A DNA stretch of 19,152 bases from an uncultured Prevotella sp. (GTDB taxonomy: Bacteria; Bacteroidota; Bacteroidia; Bacteroidales; Bacteroidaceae): NCBI GenBank assembly GCA_900546575.1, contig URDM01000058.1:1-19152 (forward strand). The letters are read 5' to 3'. Below, in pieces: positions 6,921 through 14,953 of the stretch. Position 1 is the stretch's first letter. Each line of letters opens with the position of its first letter. The position numbers and the translations under genes were made by a program. The notes beneath the pieces were generated by a model. It ran no database searches. It saw only the letters and a program-made list of their open reading frames with translations, and was not told the DNA's origin.

Positions 6921-7967
6921 ATGAACATCAAGACTGTAATCATGTCATCGGCTGTCGTTATGGCTGCCATGACCACTAATGCCTTTGCCGCGAAGAAGAA
7001 TGCGGCAAAGGCGAACAAGAATCTCACGGCTCAGATTGAAGCCGGAATGCAGACAATCACTGAGGATGCAGCACGTGCACACGTGTATTTCCTCGCCGAC
7101 GACCTGCTTGAGGGCAGACGTGCAGGCGAACGTGGATCGCGTATAGCCAAGCAATACATCATCTCGCAGATACGTCAGGCTGGACTGAAACCACTGTTGG
7201 GCGATTCGTACGAGCAGCCTTTTGAGGCGTGCGCTGTGCAGAAGCTGAAGCGAGGTGGGCGCTACTATGTCAATGCCGACTCGATTGCTAATATAAAGAA
7301 AGGTGTATATCGGTCGATGGCGCTTAGCAATGTGCTCGCAGTGTTGCCTGGCAAGAAGACCGACGAGTATGTTGTGGTGGGCGCTCATCTTGATCATGAG
7401 GGCGTGTACAACGACTTGGCAGGCGACAAGATATACAATGGTGCCGACGACAATGCTTCGGGCGTGGCTGCCGTGTTGCAGATTATGAAAGCCTTTGTAG
7501 CGAGTGGAGTGCAGCCCGAACGTACTGTGGTGTTCGCTTTCTGGGATGGTGAGGAGTTTGGACTGCTCGGTTCGCAATACTTCACCGACCACTTCGCAGA
7601 AATGTCGAAGGTTAAGGGCTATCTCAACTTCGACATGGTGGGCAGCGGTACAAGCAGCAAGTATCTGATGTACTTCTTCACTGCGGCTCATCCCAAACTG
7701 GGCGAGTGGCTCAAGAGCGATATCAATAAATATCACTTCAGCACCTTCGAGCCCGACTATCGTGCTTGGGAGAATCCCGTTGGCGGCAGCGACCAGCAGT
7801 CGTTCCATCTTAAGGGAGTGCCAATCGTGTGGTTTCACACTGGCGGACAGCCTCATTACAACCAGCCGTCAGACGAAGCGTCGACCATAAACTATCCGAA
7901 GCTTACGGACATAACACGCGCTTCATATCTCACAACTTGGCATTTGGCAAACGAGAAAGAGTATTAG
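6921..7967 (+). CDS. Exported M28-family zinc aminopeptidase, one ligand position altered
   Basis: The 348-residue product has a signal peptide (about residues 1-23, ending NAFA). The M28 metal-site motifs appear in order: His156 (GAHLDH), Asp177 (GADDNASG), Glu211-Glu212 (WDGEEFGLLG) and Asp238 (LNFDMVG). The last motif reads PHYNQPSD (311-318). In most M28 enzymes the equivalent is P-x-Y-H-x-P-x-D, so Asn314 sits where the final His ligand is expected, with a His two residues earlier. Activity may be changed, or His312 may substitute. The gene lies 24 bases after the GH20 gene with AGG just before the ATG, which fits co-transcription. The inferred role is trimming of peptides or glycopeptides outside the cytoplasm. 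Confidence 0.92.
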   Translation: MNIKTVIMSSAVVMAAMTTNAFAAKKNAAKANKNLTAQIEAGMQTITEDAARAHVYFLADDLLEGRRAGERGSRIAKQYIISQIRQAGLKPLLGDSYEQPFEACAVQKLKRGGRYYVNADSIANIKKGVYRSMALSNVLAVLPGKKTDEYVVVGAHLDHEGVYNDLAGDKIYNGADDNASGVAAVLQIMKAFVASGVQPERTVVFAFWDGEEFGLLGSQYFTDHFAEMSKVKGYLNFDMVGSGTSSKYLMYFFTAAHPKLGEWLKSDINKYHFSTFEPDYRAWENPVGGSDQQSFHLKGVPIVWFHTGGQPHYNQPSDEASTINYPKLTDITRASYLTTWHLANEKEY

Positions 7968-8037
7968 TTGAGAGTTGAAAGTTGAGAATTGAGAGAAATA
8001 TAGTTGAGAATTGAGAGTTGAAAGTTGAGAGTTATGA
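7968..8037 (+). repeat. Degenerate 7-bp GTTGAGA/GTTGAAA tandem
   Basis: About ten units of GTTGAGA, GTTGAAA or ATTGAGA follow directly after the M28 stop codon, broken by GAAATATA near 7995. The complementary CTCAACT units at 8088-8113 form the other arm of the inverted repeat. This looks like slippage-grown intergenic filler. Confidence 0.75.
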
Positions 8038-8113
8038 TTACCATTGATAATTATAGTTTTGAAATATAATCAACTATACATATCATAACTCTCAACTCTC
8101 AACTTTCAACTCT
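8013..8113. terminator. Inverted repeat between convergent genes, likely bidirectional terminator
   Basis: GTTGAGAGTTATGAT (8024-8038) is the exact reverse complement of 8082-8096. The pairing extends outward through GAGTTGAAA and CTTTCAACTC with a 7-base offset caused by the repeated GTTGAGA/GAGTTGA units. The sequence from 7968 to 8037 is a run of degenerate 7-bp GTTGAGA units. The position between the ends of the M28 (+) and CHR (-) genes suggests termination both ways. No long T run is visible. Confidence 0.6.
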
Positions 8114-8123
8114 TAATTTTCAA

Positions 8124-8699
8124 TTAGTAAAGCAGCATCAGTCCGGCAAACGCCGCCCAGCATATCATTCGTATAGGGTTGATTTTTAGCGCCATTGTAC
8201 CAATGAGTGTAGCTGTGAAAATATAAAGGCTGATGCCGAAATACCAGGGGTTTATTGACGGTGCCGAGAAATTTTCGCTGTTCATTAACAGCAACGCGGC
8301 GGCGGCAATAAGCCCCACTACAGCCGGGCGCAGACCCGACATCACGTTTTGCACCACCATTGAGTTCATGTATTTCATGAACAGACGACAAATCAGAATC
8401 ATCAGTATGAACGACGGCAATACCAGTGCCAGTGTGGCAGTGGCGCTTCCCAGCACAGCCATTGTTTCGCCCATGGCGGCATTATGTACAGCTGTGTAGC
8501 CGCAATAGGTAGCGGCGTTGATGCCGATGGGGCCTGGCGTCATCTGGCTTATTGCCACAATGTTGGCAAATTCGGCTGATGTCATCCACGCGTTGTGTGT
8601 CACCGTCTCGCTCTGAATGAGCGACAGCATTCCGTATCCGCCTCCAAATCCGAACAGACCGATCTTGAAGAAGGTGAAAAAGAGTTTCAGAAATATCAT
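8124..8699 (-). CDS. CHR-family (chromate) transporter, second short subunit
   Basis: The 191-residue membrane protein has the CHR signature FKIGLFGFGGGYGML near the N-terminus, followed by MTPGPIGINAATYCGY and several hydrophobic segments. It is half the length of bidomain ChrA and so belongs to the short-chain type, which works as a pair. The ATG at 8699 overlaps the stop of the upstream CHR gene as ATGA, which fixes the start and shows translational coupling. The 13-residue longer frame (to 8738) is rejected. The real substrate in an anaerobe is uncertain. CHR proteins are anion transporters named for chromate efflux. Confidence 0.9.
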   Translation of the reverse strand: MIFLKLFFTFFKIGLFGFGGGYGMLSLIQSETVTHNAWMTSAEFANIVAISQMTPGPIGINAATYCGYTAVHNAAMGETMAVLGSATATLALVLPSFILMILICRLFMKYMNSMVVQNVMSGLRPAVVGLIAAAALLLMNSENFSAPSINPWYFGISLYIFTATLIGTMALKINPIRMICWAAFAGLMLLY

Positions 8700-9232
8700 T
8701 CGGTTGGTTTTATTAATAGTCCATACAAATATCCGCACATTCCTGCTGCGGTAAGAACGAAGATAGGATTCACTTCAAGCAGCCATATCAGCAGCGCGCA
8801 GGCTATAGGAATCCAGCAGTTTATCCACGAGATATGGGCTGCACGGCCCATGCTGAACACCGGTGCGCATATCAAAGCCACTACAGCCGGACGTATGCCG
8901 TTGAATACGGAGCGTACCACTTCGTTGTCTTGAAACTGATGGAAGAACATGGCTATGAGCAATATTATCACAAACGAGGGTAGTGCAACGCCCAATGTGG
9001 CGCACACGGCACCTCCCATCTTGCGCAGCTTGTAGCCTATATACACGCTCATATTCACAGCCAAAGCTCCGGGACACGTCTGTGCCACGGCTATAAGGTC
9101 GAGAAAATCCTTGCGATCCATCCATTTATGACGGTCTACTATCTCCGATTCAATCTGTGGAATCATAGCATAACCGCCGCCAAGAGTGAAAAATCCTATT
9201 TTAAAAAAGATACGGAATAAATTGATGTACAT
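8696..9232 (-). CDS. CHR-family (chromate) transporter, first short subunit
   Basis: The 178-residue membrane protein begins MYINLFRIFFKIGFFTLGGGYAM, a typical CHR opening, and continues with CPGALAVNMSVYIGY and a C-terminal hydrophobic half with FNGIRPAVVALI. It is paired with, and overlaps by four bases, the second CHR gene. The two proteins are expected to form an antiparallel heterodimer in the inner membrane. No TAnnTTTG element was found upstream. The upstream sequence is the inverted-repeat element at 9256-9480, so how it is transcribed is unclear. Confidence 0.9.
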   Translation of the reverse strand: MYINLFRIFFKIGFFTLGGGYAMIPQIESEIVDRHKWMDRKDFLDLIAVAQTCPGALAVNMSVYIGYKLRKMGGAVCATLGVALPSFVIILLIAMFFHQFQDNEVVRSVFNGIRPAVVALICAPVFSMGRAAHISWINCWIPIACALLIWLLEVNPIFVLTAAGMCGYLYGLLIKPTE

Positions 9233-9255
9233 ATAAAAACCATTCCATAAACAAT

Positions 9256-9480
9256 AAGCCCCACTCCCAATGAGGAAGTGTCAAAATGGGAGTTATAGGA
9301 ATTTAAGAAGAAGTTAATCCATCTACGATGAATGGAAGTTAACAGACAAATGCTTTGTTTTCAGCAATCTATACATATGTCCGCTAACTTCTGTTAACTA
9401 CGGGCAAAGCCCAAACTTCCGATAACTTCTATTTTGACACACCTCCTCTCCCTACTTGGGAGAGGTTGGGAGTGGGGCTT
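9256..9480. mobile_element. MITE-like 225-bp element with nested inverted repeats
   Basis: The ends AAGCCCCACTCCCAA (9256-9270) and its exact reverse complement (9466-9480) bound the element. Inside them, 9273-9296 and 9422-9446 are a second, imperfect inverted pair around TTTTGACAC, and AGTTAACAGA (9337-9346) matches TCTGTTAACT (9390-9399). A further hairpin CCTCTCCC/GGGAGAGG lies at 9445-9465. There is no coding capacity. No clear target-site duplication was seen, so mobility is only inferred. It fills the gap between purL and the CHR genes and could also act as the purL terminator. Confidence 0.6.
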
Positions 9481-9486
9481 TATTAA

Positions 9487-10143
9487 TTATTTATTGTTCT
9501 CAATCCACTTGCGTGCATTGACGAATGCCTCAATCCAAGGTGTAACGTCGTCCTGACGATGCTCGGCAGGATACCAAGCGTTCTGCCACGGGAAGATGGC
9601 GCGCTCCAAGTGGGGCATCATTGCCAAATGACGGCCGTCGGCTGAGCATATACCAGCTACGTTATAGTCTGATCCGTTGGGGTTGCCAGGATACTCTGCG
9701 TAGTTGTAACGAGCCACAACGTTGTACTTGTCCTCCGACTCTGGCAATGAGAACTTGCCCTCGCCGTGAGCTACCCAGATGCCGAGCTTGTCGCCACTGA
9801 GTGAAGAGAACATCACGCTGTTGTTCTGCGGAATCTCCAAACCGAGGAATGTGCTCTCAAACTTGTGCGAGTTGTTGTGCAGCATACGTGTGCGGTGCTC
9901 GTGCTCAGGATTGATAAGGTTGAGCTCAACCATAAGCTGGCAGCCGTTGCAGATACCCAATGACAGGGTGTCCTTGCGTGCATAGAACTTGTCAAGAGCC
10001 TCCTTAGCCTTCGGATTGAAGAGGAATGCACCTGCCCAACCCTTTGCCGAACCAAGCACGTCGGAGTTAGAGAAGCCACCACAGAATACTATCATGTTGA
10101 CGTCTTCGAGTGTTTCGCGGCCGGTGATGAGGTGGGTCATCAT
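9487..10143 (-). pseudogene. purL: purL C-terminal glutaminase domain, separated by an in-frame stop
   Basis: This is the class I glutamine amidotransferase end of PurL (FGAM synthase), in the same frame as the upstream part and separated only by a TAA codon at 10173-10171 and nine sense codons. The nucleophile Cys is in SLGICNGCQ (codon 65 from 10143), and the His/Glu pair is in PHLERAIFPW near the C-terminus. The first ATG after the stop (MMTHLITGRE) would drop the first strand of the domain (IIREKGTNGE), so a separately translated fragment is unlikely to fold well by itself. The stop replaces what is a Tyr in related PurL proteins (AYSL-Y-LA). This is a nonsense mutation, a sequence error, or less likely a readthrough site. 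Confidence 0.85.
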
Positions 10144-10170
10144 TACGTCGTTTCGGTCGTAGCGTGCAAG

Positions 10171-13100
10171 TTAGAGTGAGTATGCCTTCTGGGGCTCGCC
10201 GTTTGTACCCTTCTCACGGATGATAGCGGCCTTGATACCCGACGCTGTGCGACGGTCGGCAGATATTCCGTAGCTTTCGAGTGAGCCCTTGAACGAGTCG
10301 TGGAACTTCATCTCAACAGGCTGCTTCTTGTAGTTGTCGCGGCGCTTTGCAGCACAACCGTTGAAGCTTTGGTCACGGTCGAGCAGGTAAGAGGTCTTGT
10401 ACCATGTGTCGCGCAGAGCGTCGATGTCGAAGGTATGAGTGTATTCGTCCTTCTTGATGACGATGGTGCGCTCCGAAGGAGTGGGATAACCGATCTTGGC
10501 GTAGCCGATACCGTTCTCTTCCATGTAGTCCTTGAACTCCTCCTTGTACTTGTCTGAAACCTGGATAACAACACCCGGGTTCTCGGCAAGGAGCATCTTG
10601 ATGATGTCGTTGCCTGCAAGGCTGTGCAGGTTGACGTGCATACCGCCCTCAGTATTGGCGAAGCACATTTCGAGCAATGTTGTAATCAGACCGCCGGCAG
10701 AGATGTCGTGACCAGCCATAATCCAACCCTTCTCGATCATTTCCTGAACTGCGTTGAAGCAGTCAGCGAAGTATTCGGGGTTCTTTACGGTAGGAACGTC
10801 GTCGCCAACGAATCCGAGGCTCTGTGCAAAGGCGCTGCCGCCAAGGCGCTGCTCGTCGAATGAGAAGTCGATATGATAGAGTGAAGAGTTCTTATCGTTT
10901 ACCAATACGGGCGAAACAACCTTGCGGATGTCCGAAACCTCGCCACCTGCGCTTACGATAACGGTGCCCGGAGCGATAATCTTCTCGCCGTTGGGATACT
11001 GCTGTGTAAGCGACAGCGAGTCTTTACCGGTCGGAACGTTAATCTTCAAGTCGATACAGAACTCGCTCAGAGCCTTAACGGCGCTGTAAAGACGAGCGTC
11101 CTCGCCCTTCTGCGAGCGGCAAGGCCACATCCAGTTGGCTGAAAGCGAAAGGCTGTTCATGCCGTCGGCAAGAGGAGCCCAAACGATATTGGTGAGAGCC
11201 TCGGCTACAGAGAGAACCGAGCCGGCCTCAGGCGAAGCCAAACCAGCCTGCGGAGCATGACCGAGAGCGGTAGCGATACCCTTCTTGCCACGGTAGTCGA
11301 GAGCCACAACGCCGCAGTCTGACAGCGGCAGCTGAATCTGACCCTGGCACTGCTGACGTGCAATCTTACCCGTTACCGAACGGTCTACCTTGTTGGTCAA
11401 CCAATCCTTACATGCCACAGCCTCAAGCTGCAGTACGCGGCTGACGTACTTGTCGAGTACATCGTCCTTACCGTTCTCTGATGTTTCTTCGTGAGTATAC
11501 TCGGCATCCTTATAGTGACGCTCCACAGTTTCGTCGCGCATGATGGTCTTAGGTGAGTGACCGAACATCTGAGCAACGTCCAAGTCGAACGGCTTAACGC
11601 CGTCGCCCTGCTTGAATGAGAAGTGGGCGTCGCCCGTTGTTTCGCCTACTACATACAGCGGAGCACGCTCGCGCTCTGCAATACGGCGTACGTGGTCGAT
11701 ATGTTTTTCGTCGATGAGCAAGCCCATACGCTCCTGGCTCTCGTTGGCGATAATCTCCTTAGCCGAGAGAGTCTTGTCGCCGATAGGCAGTTTGGTCATG
11801 TCAATCTCGCCACCGCACTCCTCTACGAGCTCCGAGAGACAGTTGAGGTGACCAGCCGAACCGTGGTCGTGGATACTTACTACCGGGTTTACATCCTCCT
11901 CGCACAATGCGCGAACGAGGTTGTAGGCACGCTTCTGCATCTCAGGGTTGGCACGCTGAACGGCGTTCAGCTCGATACCGTTGCTGTAACGGCCGGTGTC
12001 TACTGACGAAACCGAACCGCCACCGAGACCGATGCGATAGTTGTCGCCACCAACAACGACAACCTTGTTGCCCTTCTGCGGCTCCTTCTTCAGGCAGTCG
12101 CGCTTTGTGCCGTAGCCTACACCGCCTGCAAGCATGATGACTTTGTCGTAAGCATACTTCTCAGCGCCCTCCTGATGCTCGAATGTGAGCACCGAACCGG
12201 TGATAAGCGGCTGTCCAAACTTGTTGCCGAAGTCGCTTGCTCCGTTCGAAGCCTTGATAAGAATCTGCTCCGGAGTCTGATAAAGCCACTTGCGGACGGG
12301 CATGATGTCCTCCCAGTCGCGTGTCTGGTTGTCGTCGTCATGAAGACGCGGATAGGCTGTCATGTACACAGCTGTACCGGCGATAGGCCATGAACCTACA
12401 CCACCACCCATACGGTCGCGAATCTCACCGCCCGTACCTGTAGCGGCACCGTTGAACGGCTCAACGGTAGTAGGGAAGTTGTGAGTCTCAGCCTTGAGCG
12501 AGATGACGCTCTCGATGTCCTTCACCTGGAAGTAGTCGGATGTCGACTGGTCCTTCGGAGCGAACTGCTCTACGACCGGACCCTGTGCGAAAGCCACATT
12601 ATCTTTATAAGCAGAGAGAATCTTGTTGGGGTTCTCCTTGGTGGTCTGCTTGATCATTGCAAACAGCGACGACTCCATTTCCTTGCCGTCGATGATGAAT
12701 GTACCGCCGAATATCTTGTGGCGGCAGTGCTCAGAGTTGATCTGTGCGAAACCGAATATTTCAGAGTCGGTCAGCGGACGGCCCAATTCCTTCTCTATCT
12801 TATGGAGATATTCAATCTCTTCAGCCGACAGAGCCAGACCCTCCTGCTCGTTGTATTCCTCGATGTTCTCCACGCGCTTGATAGGCTCAGGCTGGTGGTT
12901 GACAGTGAAGATGTCCTGGTTCAGACCCTCGTACATGCGCTGAAGCATAGGGTCGTGGTCGGCATCTTTCGAGTCGACGGGGAAGTACTCCTCTATACGC
13001 GAAATGCCGTGGAGGCTCATATTCTGAGTTATCTCTACGGCATTCGTACTCCATGGAGTAATCATTTCGCGGCGTGGACCCACAAAGAATCCTTCGACAG

Positions 13101-13227
13101 TCTCACCCTCTATGAGAGTGGCACCGCCGTAAAGCCAACACAGTTCATTGATCTCGTCTTGAGAGAGCTTGTGATCCACTTCTGTGGCAATCACGCTCTT
13201 GCTTGGAGTCATGAAAAATAAAATCAT
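10171..13227 (-). CDS. purL: Phosphoribosylformylglycinamidine synthase, N-terminal and synthetase domains
   Basis: The 1018-residue product is a PurL truncated by the TAA at 10173-10171. The full frame down to 9487 would be 1246 codons, the usual length of the large PurL. PurL converts FGAR, glutamine and ATP to FGAM in purine synthesis in the cytoplasm. Visible marks are the start MILFFMTPSKSV typical of Bacteroidales, the motif AETHNFPTTVEPFNGAATG with GGEIRDRMGGG, and the second synthetase half with the NVPTGKDSLSL stretch. The start is supported by a TAnnTTTG element at 13271-13278. It lacks the glutaminase domain, so as read it could use only free ammonia. No purine riboswitch fits in the roughly 38-nt leader. 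Confidence 0.93.
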   Translation of the reverse strand: MILFFMTPSKSVIATEVDHKLSQDEINELCWLYGGATLIEGETVEGFFVGPRREMITPWSTNAVEITQNMSLHGISRIEEYFPVDSKDADHDPMLQRMYEGLNQDIFTVNHQPEPIKRVENIEEYNEQEGLALSAEEIEYLHKIEKELGRPLTDSEIFGFAQINSEHCRHKIFGGTFIIDGKEMESSLFAMIKQTTKENPNKILSAYKDNVAFAQGPVVEQFAPKDQSTSDYFQVKDIESVISLKAETHNFPTTVEPFNGAATGTGGEIRDRMGGGVGSWPIAGTAVYMTAYPRLHDDDNQTRDWEDIMPVRKWLYQTPEQILIKASNGASDFGNKFGQPLITGSVLTFEHQEGAEKYAYDKVIMLAGGVGYGTKRDCLKKEPQKGNKVVVVGGDNYRIGLGGGSVSSVDTGRYSNGIELNAVQRANPEMQKRAYNLVRALCEEDVNPVVSIHDHGSAGHLNCLSELVEECGGEIDMTKLPIGDKTLSAKEIIANESQERMGLLIDEKHIDHVRRIAERERAPLYVVGETTGDAHFSFKQGDGVKPFDLDVAQMFGHSPKTIMRDETVERHYKDAEYTHEETSENGKDDVLDKYVSRVLQLEAVACKDWLTNKVDRSVTGKIARQQCQGQIQLPLSDCGVVALDYRGKKGIATALGHAPQAGLASPEAGSVLSVAEALTNIVWAPLADGMNSLSLSANWMWPCRSQKGEDARLYSAVKALSEFCIDLKINVPTGKDSLSLTQQYPNGEKIIAPGTVIVSAGGEVSDIRKVVSPVLVNDKNSSLYHIDFSFDEQRLGGSAFAQSLGFVGDDVPTVKNPEYFADCFNAVQEMIEKGWIMAGHDISAGGLITTLLEMCFANTEGGMHVNLHSLAGNDIIKMLLAENPGVVIQVSDKYKEEFKDYMEENGIGYAKIGYPTPSERTIVIKKDEYTHTFDIDALRDTWYKTSYLLDRDQSFNGCAAKRRDNYKKQPVEMKFHDSFKGSLESYGISADRRTASGIKAAIIREKGTNGEPQKAYSL

Positions 13228-13270
13228 ACTGCTTGTATAGTGTTTTGGAAATTAATTTCTGATTTGTCTG

Positions 13271-13278
13271 CAAAGTTA
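13271..13278 (-). promoter_or_regulatory. -7 element (TAACTTTG) of purL
   Basis: The reverse strand reads TAACTTTGCA. Transcription would begin near 13265, about 38 nt before the ATG at 13227. The AT-rich upstream stretch (13279-13305) has no obvious -33 TTTG at normal spacing. Confidence 0.6.
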
Positions 13279-13334
13279 ATACTTTTTTTATATATAAATA
13301 CGCTTTTGCGACAAAAGGATTAAATAATTTAGGG

Positions 13335-13372
13335 TTGAGCCTATTGCCATTATGCTTTAGGCAATGGCTCAA
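13335..13372 (-). terminator. Hairpin overlapping the stop codon of the tRNA nucleotidyltransferase gene
   Basis: TTGAGCC-t-ATTGCC (13335-13348) pairs with GGCAAT-GGCTCAA (13360-13372), a 13-bp stem with one bulge. It overlaps the last codons and the stop at 13350-13352. The sequence after it on the minus strand is AT-rich but lacks a clean T run. It probably ends the transcript just before the purL promoter. Confidence 0.5.
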
Positions 13373-14810
13373 GTCCCATTTCTTTGGCTTTGGCTGTAAG
13401 CAACTCCATCAGTGGCTCATGTTCGTTGGCCACTCTATTGTCCAGTACAGCGTCCTTAAGATATTGTTTTAGCTGTCCTACCTCCCTACAAGGCTTCAGT
13501 CCAAACAGTTCCATTATCTCGTTGCCATCTACTACGGGTTGCAGCAGACGTTTATAGTCGCGCTCCTTAAGGTCGGCAAGTTTCTCGCGCACCATGCGGA
13601 AGTTTTCTCTAAATTGCTTCTTCCTCACCTCATTCTTCGATGTGATATCGGCCTCGCACAGAGTCATCAAGTCGTCGATATCATCGCCAGCATCGTTCAT
13701 CAGTCGTCTTACAGCCGAGTCGGTCACCTCCTCGTCGGCTATTACTATTGGGCGCATGTGCAGGTCCACAAGTTTCTCCACATACTTCATCTTGGCATCC
13801 ATAGGCAACTTCATGCGTCGGAATATCGACGGAATCATCTTTGCGCCAAGATAGTTGTGGTTATGGAATGTCCAACCAGCAGCTGGTTCCCATCGTTTCG
13901 ACTTAGGCTTGCCTATATCGTGGAACAAAGCCGCCCAGCGCAACCATAGGTTGTCGCTGTTCTTTGCCACATTGTCCACCACCTCCAGCGTATGGTAGAA
14001 GTTGTTCTTATGTGCTCTTCCGTTGCGTGTCTCCACCACATCAAGGGCAGCAAGCTCAGGAATAATAAGTTGCAACAGTCCGCATCGCTGCAATTCCACA
14101 AATCCTCTACTGGGCTGAGGTGTCTTCATTATCTTGTTCAGCTCATCGGCTATGCGCTCGCCACTTACAATCTTTATGCGCTCGGCATTACGTCCAAGGG
14201 CGTCGAATGTTTCCTCGTCGATAAAGAAGCGCAACTGTGCCGAGAACCTTACACATCTCATCATGCGCAATGGGTCGTCAGAGAATGTAATGTCTGGGTC
14301 GAGTGGTGTGCGTATAATACCGTCTTCAAGGTCGTAGATACCGTCAAAAGGGTCTACCAATTCGCCAAAACGGTCCTTGTTCAAACATACAGCCATGGCG
14401 TTTATAGTAAAGTCGCGACGGTTCTGATCGTCTTCCAGTGTGCCATCCTCAACAACTGGCTTGCGCGAGTTGCGGTCGTAACTCTCGCGACGTGCTCCTA
14501 CAAACTCTATCTCCGTGTCATAATACTTCACCTGGGCTGTGCCGAAGTTGCGGTATACAGCCAAATGTGCACGCGGCTTGCCATTCTTTGGATTCACGCC
14601 AAGTTTCTTTTGCAGAGCCTTTGCCACATCAATGCCACTGCCTACCACCACTACATCTATGTCGTTGGTGGGTCGTTCCAGGAATATATCGCGTACGTAT
14701 CCGCCTACAAGATAACACTCTACATGCATCTCGTCGGCCACTTCGCCTATCTTATGAAAAATCTTCTTGTCGAGTATCTGTGCCAGTTCGGCATCACTAT
14801 ATAACTTCAT
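13350..14810 (-). CDS. cca: CCA-adding-type tRNA nucleotidyltransferase with HD domain
   Basis: The 486-residue product has the class II nucleotidyltransferase head GGYVRD (36-41) and NDIDVVV with the metal-binding Asp50 and Asp52, then RRDFTINAM (about 131-139) and the DDPLRMMR motif (about 178-185). An HD phosphohydrolase domain follows with FHDIGKP (His297-Asp298). This arrangement is that of bacterial enzymes that add or repair the tRNA 3'-CCA end. Poly(A) polymerase relatives look alike, so specificity is inferred. The open frame reaches 14843, but the promoter at 14841-14848 starts transcription near 14835, so the ATG at 14810 (MKLYSDAEL) is preferred. It is on the same strand as the DUF4435 gene but has its own promoter. 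Confidence 0.93.
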   Translation of the reverse strand: MKLYSDAELAQILDKKIFHKIGEVADEMHVECYLVGGYVRDIFLERPTNDIDVVVVGSGIDVAKALQKKLGVNPKNGKPRAHLAVYRNFGTAQVKYYDTEIEFVGARRESYDRNSRKPVVEDGTLEDDQNRRDFTINAMAVCLNKDRFGELVDPFDGIYDLEDGIIRTPLDPDITFSDDPLRMMRCVRFSAQLRFFIDEETFDALGRNAERIKIVSGERIADELNKIMKTPQPSRGFVELQRCGLLQLIIPELAALDVVETRNGRAHKNNFYHTLEVVDNVAKNSDNLWLRWAALFHDIGKPKSKRWEPAAGWTFHNHNYLGAKMIPSIFRRMKLPMDAKMKYVEKLVDLHMRPIVIADEEVTDSAVRRLMNDAGDDIDDLMTLCEADITSKNEVRKKQFRENFRMVREKLADLKERDYKRLLQPVVDGNEIMELFGLKPCREVGQLKQYLKDAVLDNRVANEHEPLMELLTAKAKEMGLEPLPKA

Positions 14811-14840
14811 GTCTTTATATTGCAATACTATAATCGAGCA

Positions 14841-14848
14841 CAAAGGTA
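14841..14848 (-). promoter_or_regulatory. -7 element (TACCTTTG) of cca
   Basis: The reverse strand reads TACCTTTGTG. A start near 14835 leaves a leader of about 25 nt before the ATG at 14810 and rules out the longer frame beginning at 14843. A possible TTG at 14873-14875 lies 24 bp upstream. Confidence 0.62.
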
Positions 14849-14880
14849 CAAAAAAATACTGAATTTTTAGTGCAAAACCA

Positions 14881-14953
14881 TAGCATCTATATCAACAAAT
14901 AGCATCATTTATATCAACTAACAGCGTCGTCTATATCAACAATCGCCATCATT
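14881..14953. repeat. 22-bp tandem array (about 3.3 copies) at the end of the DUF4435 gene
   Basis: TATATCAAC recurs at 14888, 14910 and 14932, exactly 22 bp apart. The units read roughly TATATCAAC-(aaa/taa/aat)-nnGC-rTC-rTy. The last copy runs over the stop codon of the DUF4435 gene at 14949-14951. The period is the same as the array at 4135-4240, but the unit sequence is different and not palindromic. Confidence 0.85.

Noticed and set aside
6945..7856. 303-codon minus-strand frame opposite the M28 gene
   Set aside because: Codon-bias shadow. The plus-strand gene has signal peptide and metal motifs, while this one has none.
10171..10173. TAA recoded as a sense codon
   Set aside because: TAA ends hppA, the GH20 gene, the ATPase gene and others in this window, so general reassignment is excluded. 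Local readthrough is not excluded but has no supporting motif.
12481..13221. 246-codon plus-strand frame opposite purL
   Set aside because: A shadow of the conserved PurL N-terminal region.
13228..13270. Purine riboswitch ahead of purL
   Set aside because: The predicted leader is only about 38 nt with no aptamer-like pairing.
13992..14804. 270-codon plus-strand frame opposite cca
   Set aside because: Antisense to the conserved nucleotidyltransferase head. No domain pattern.
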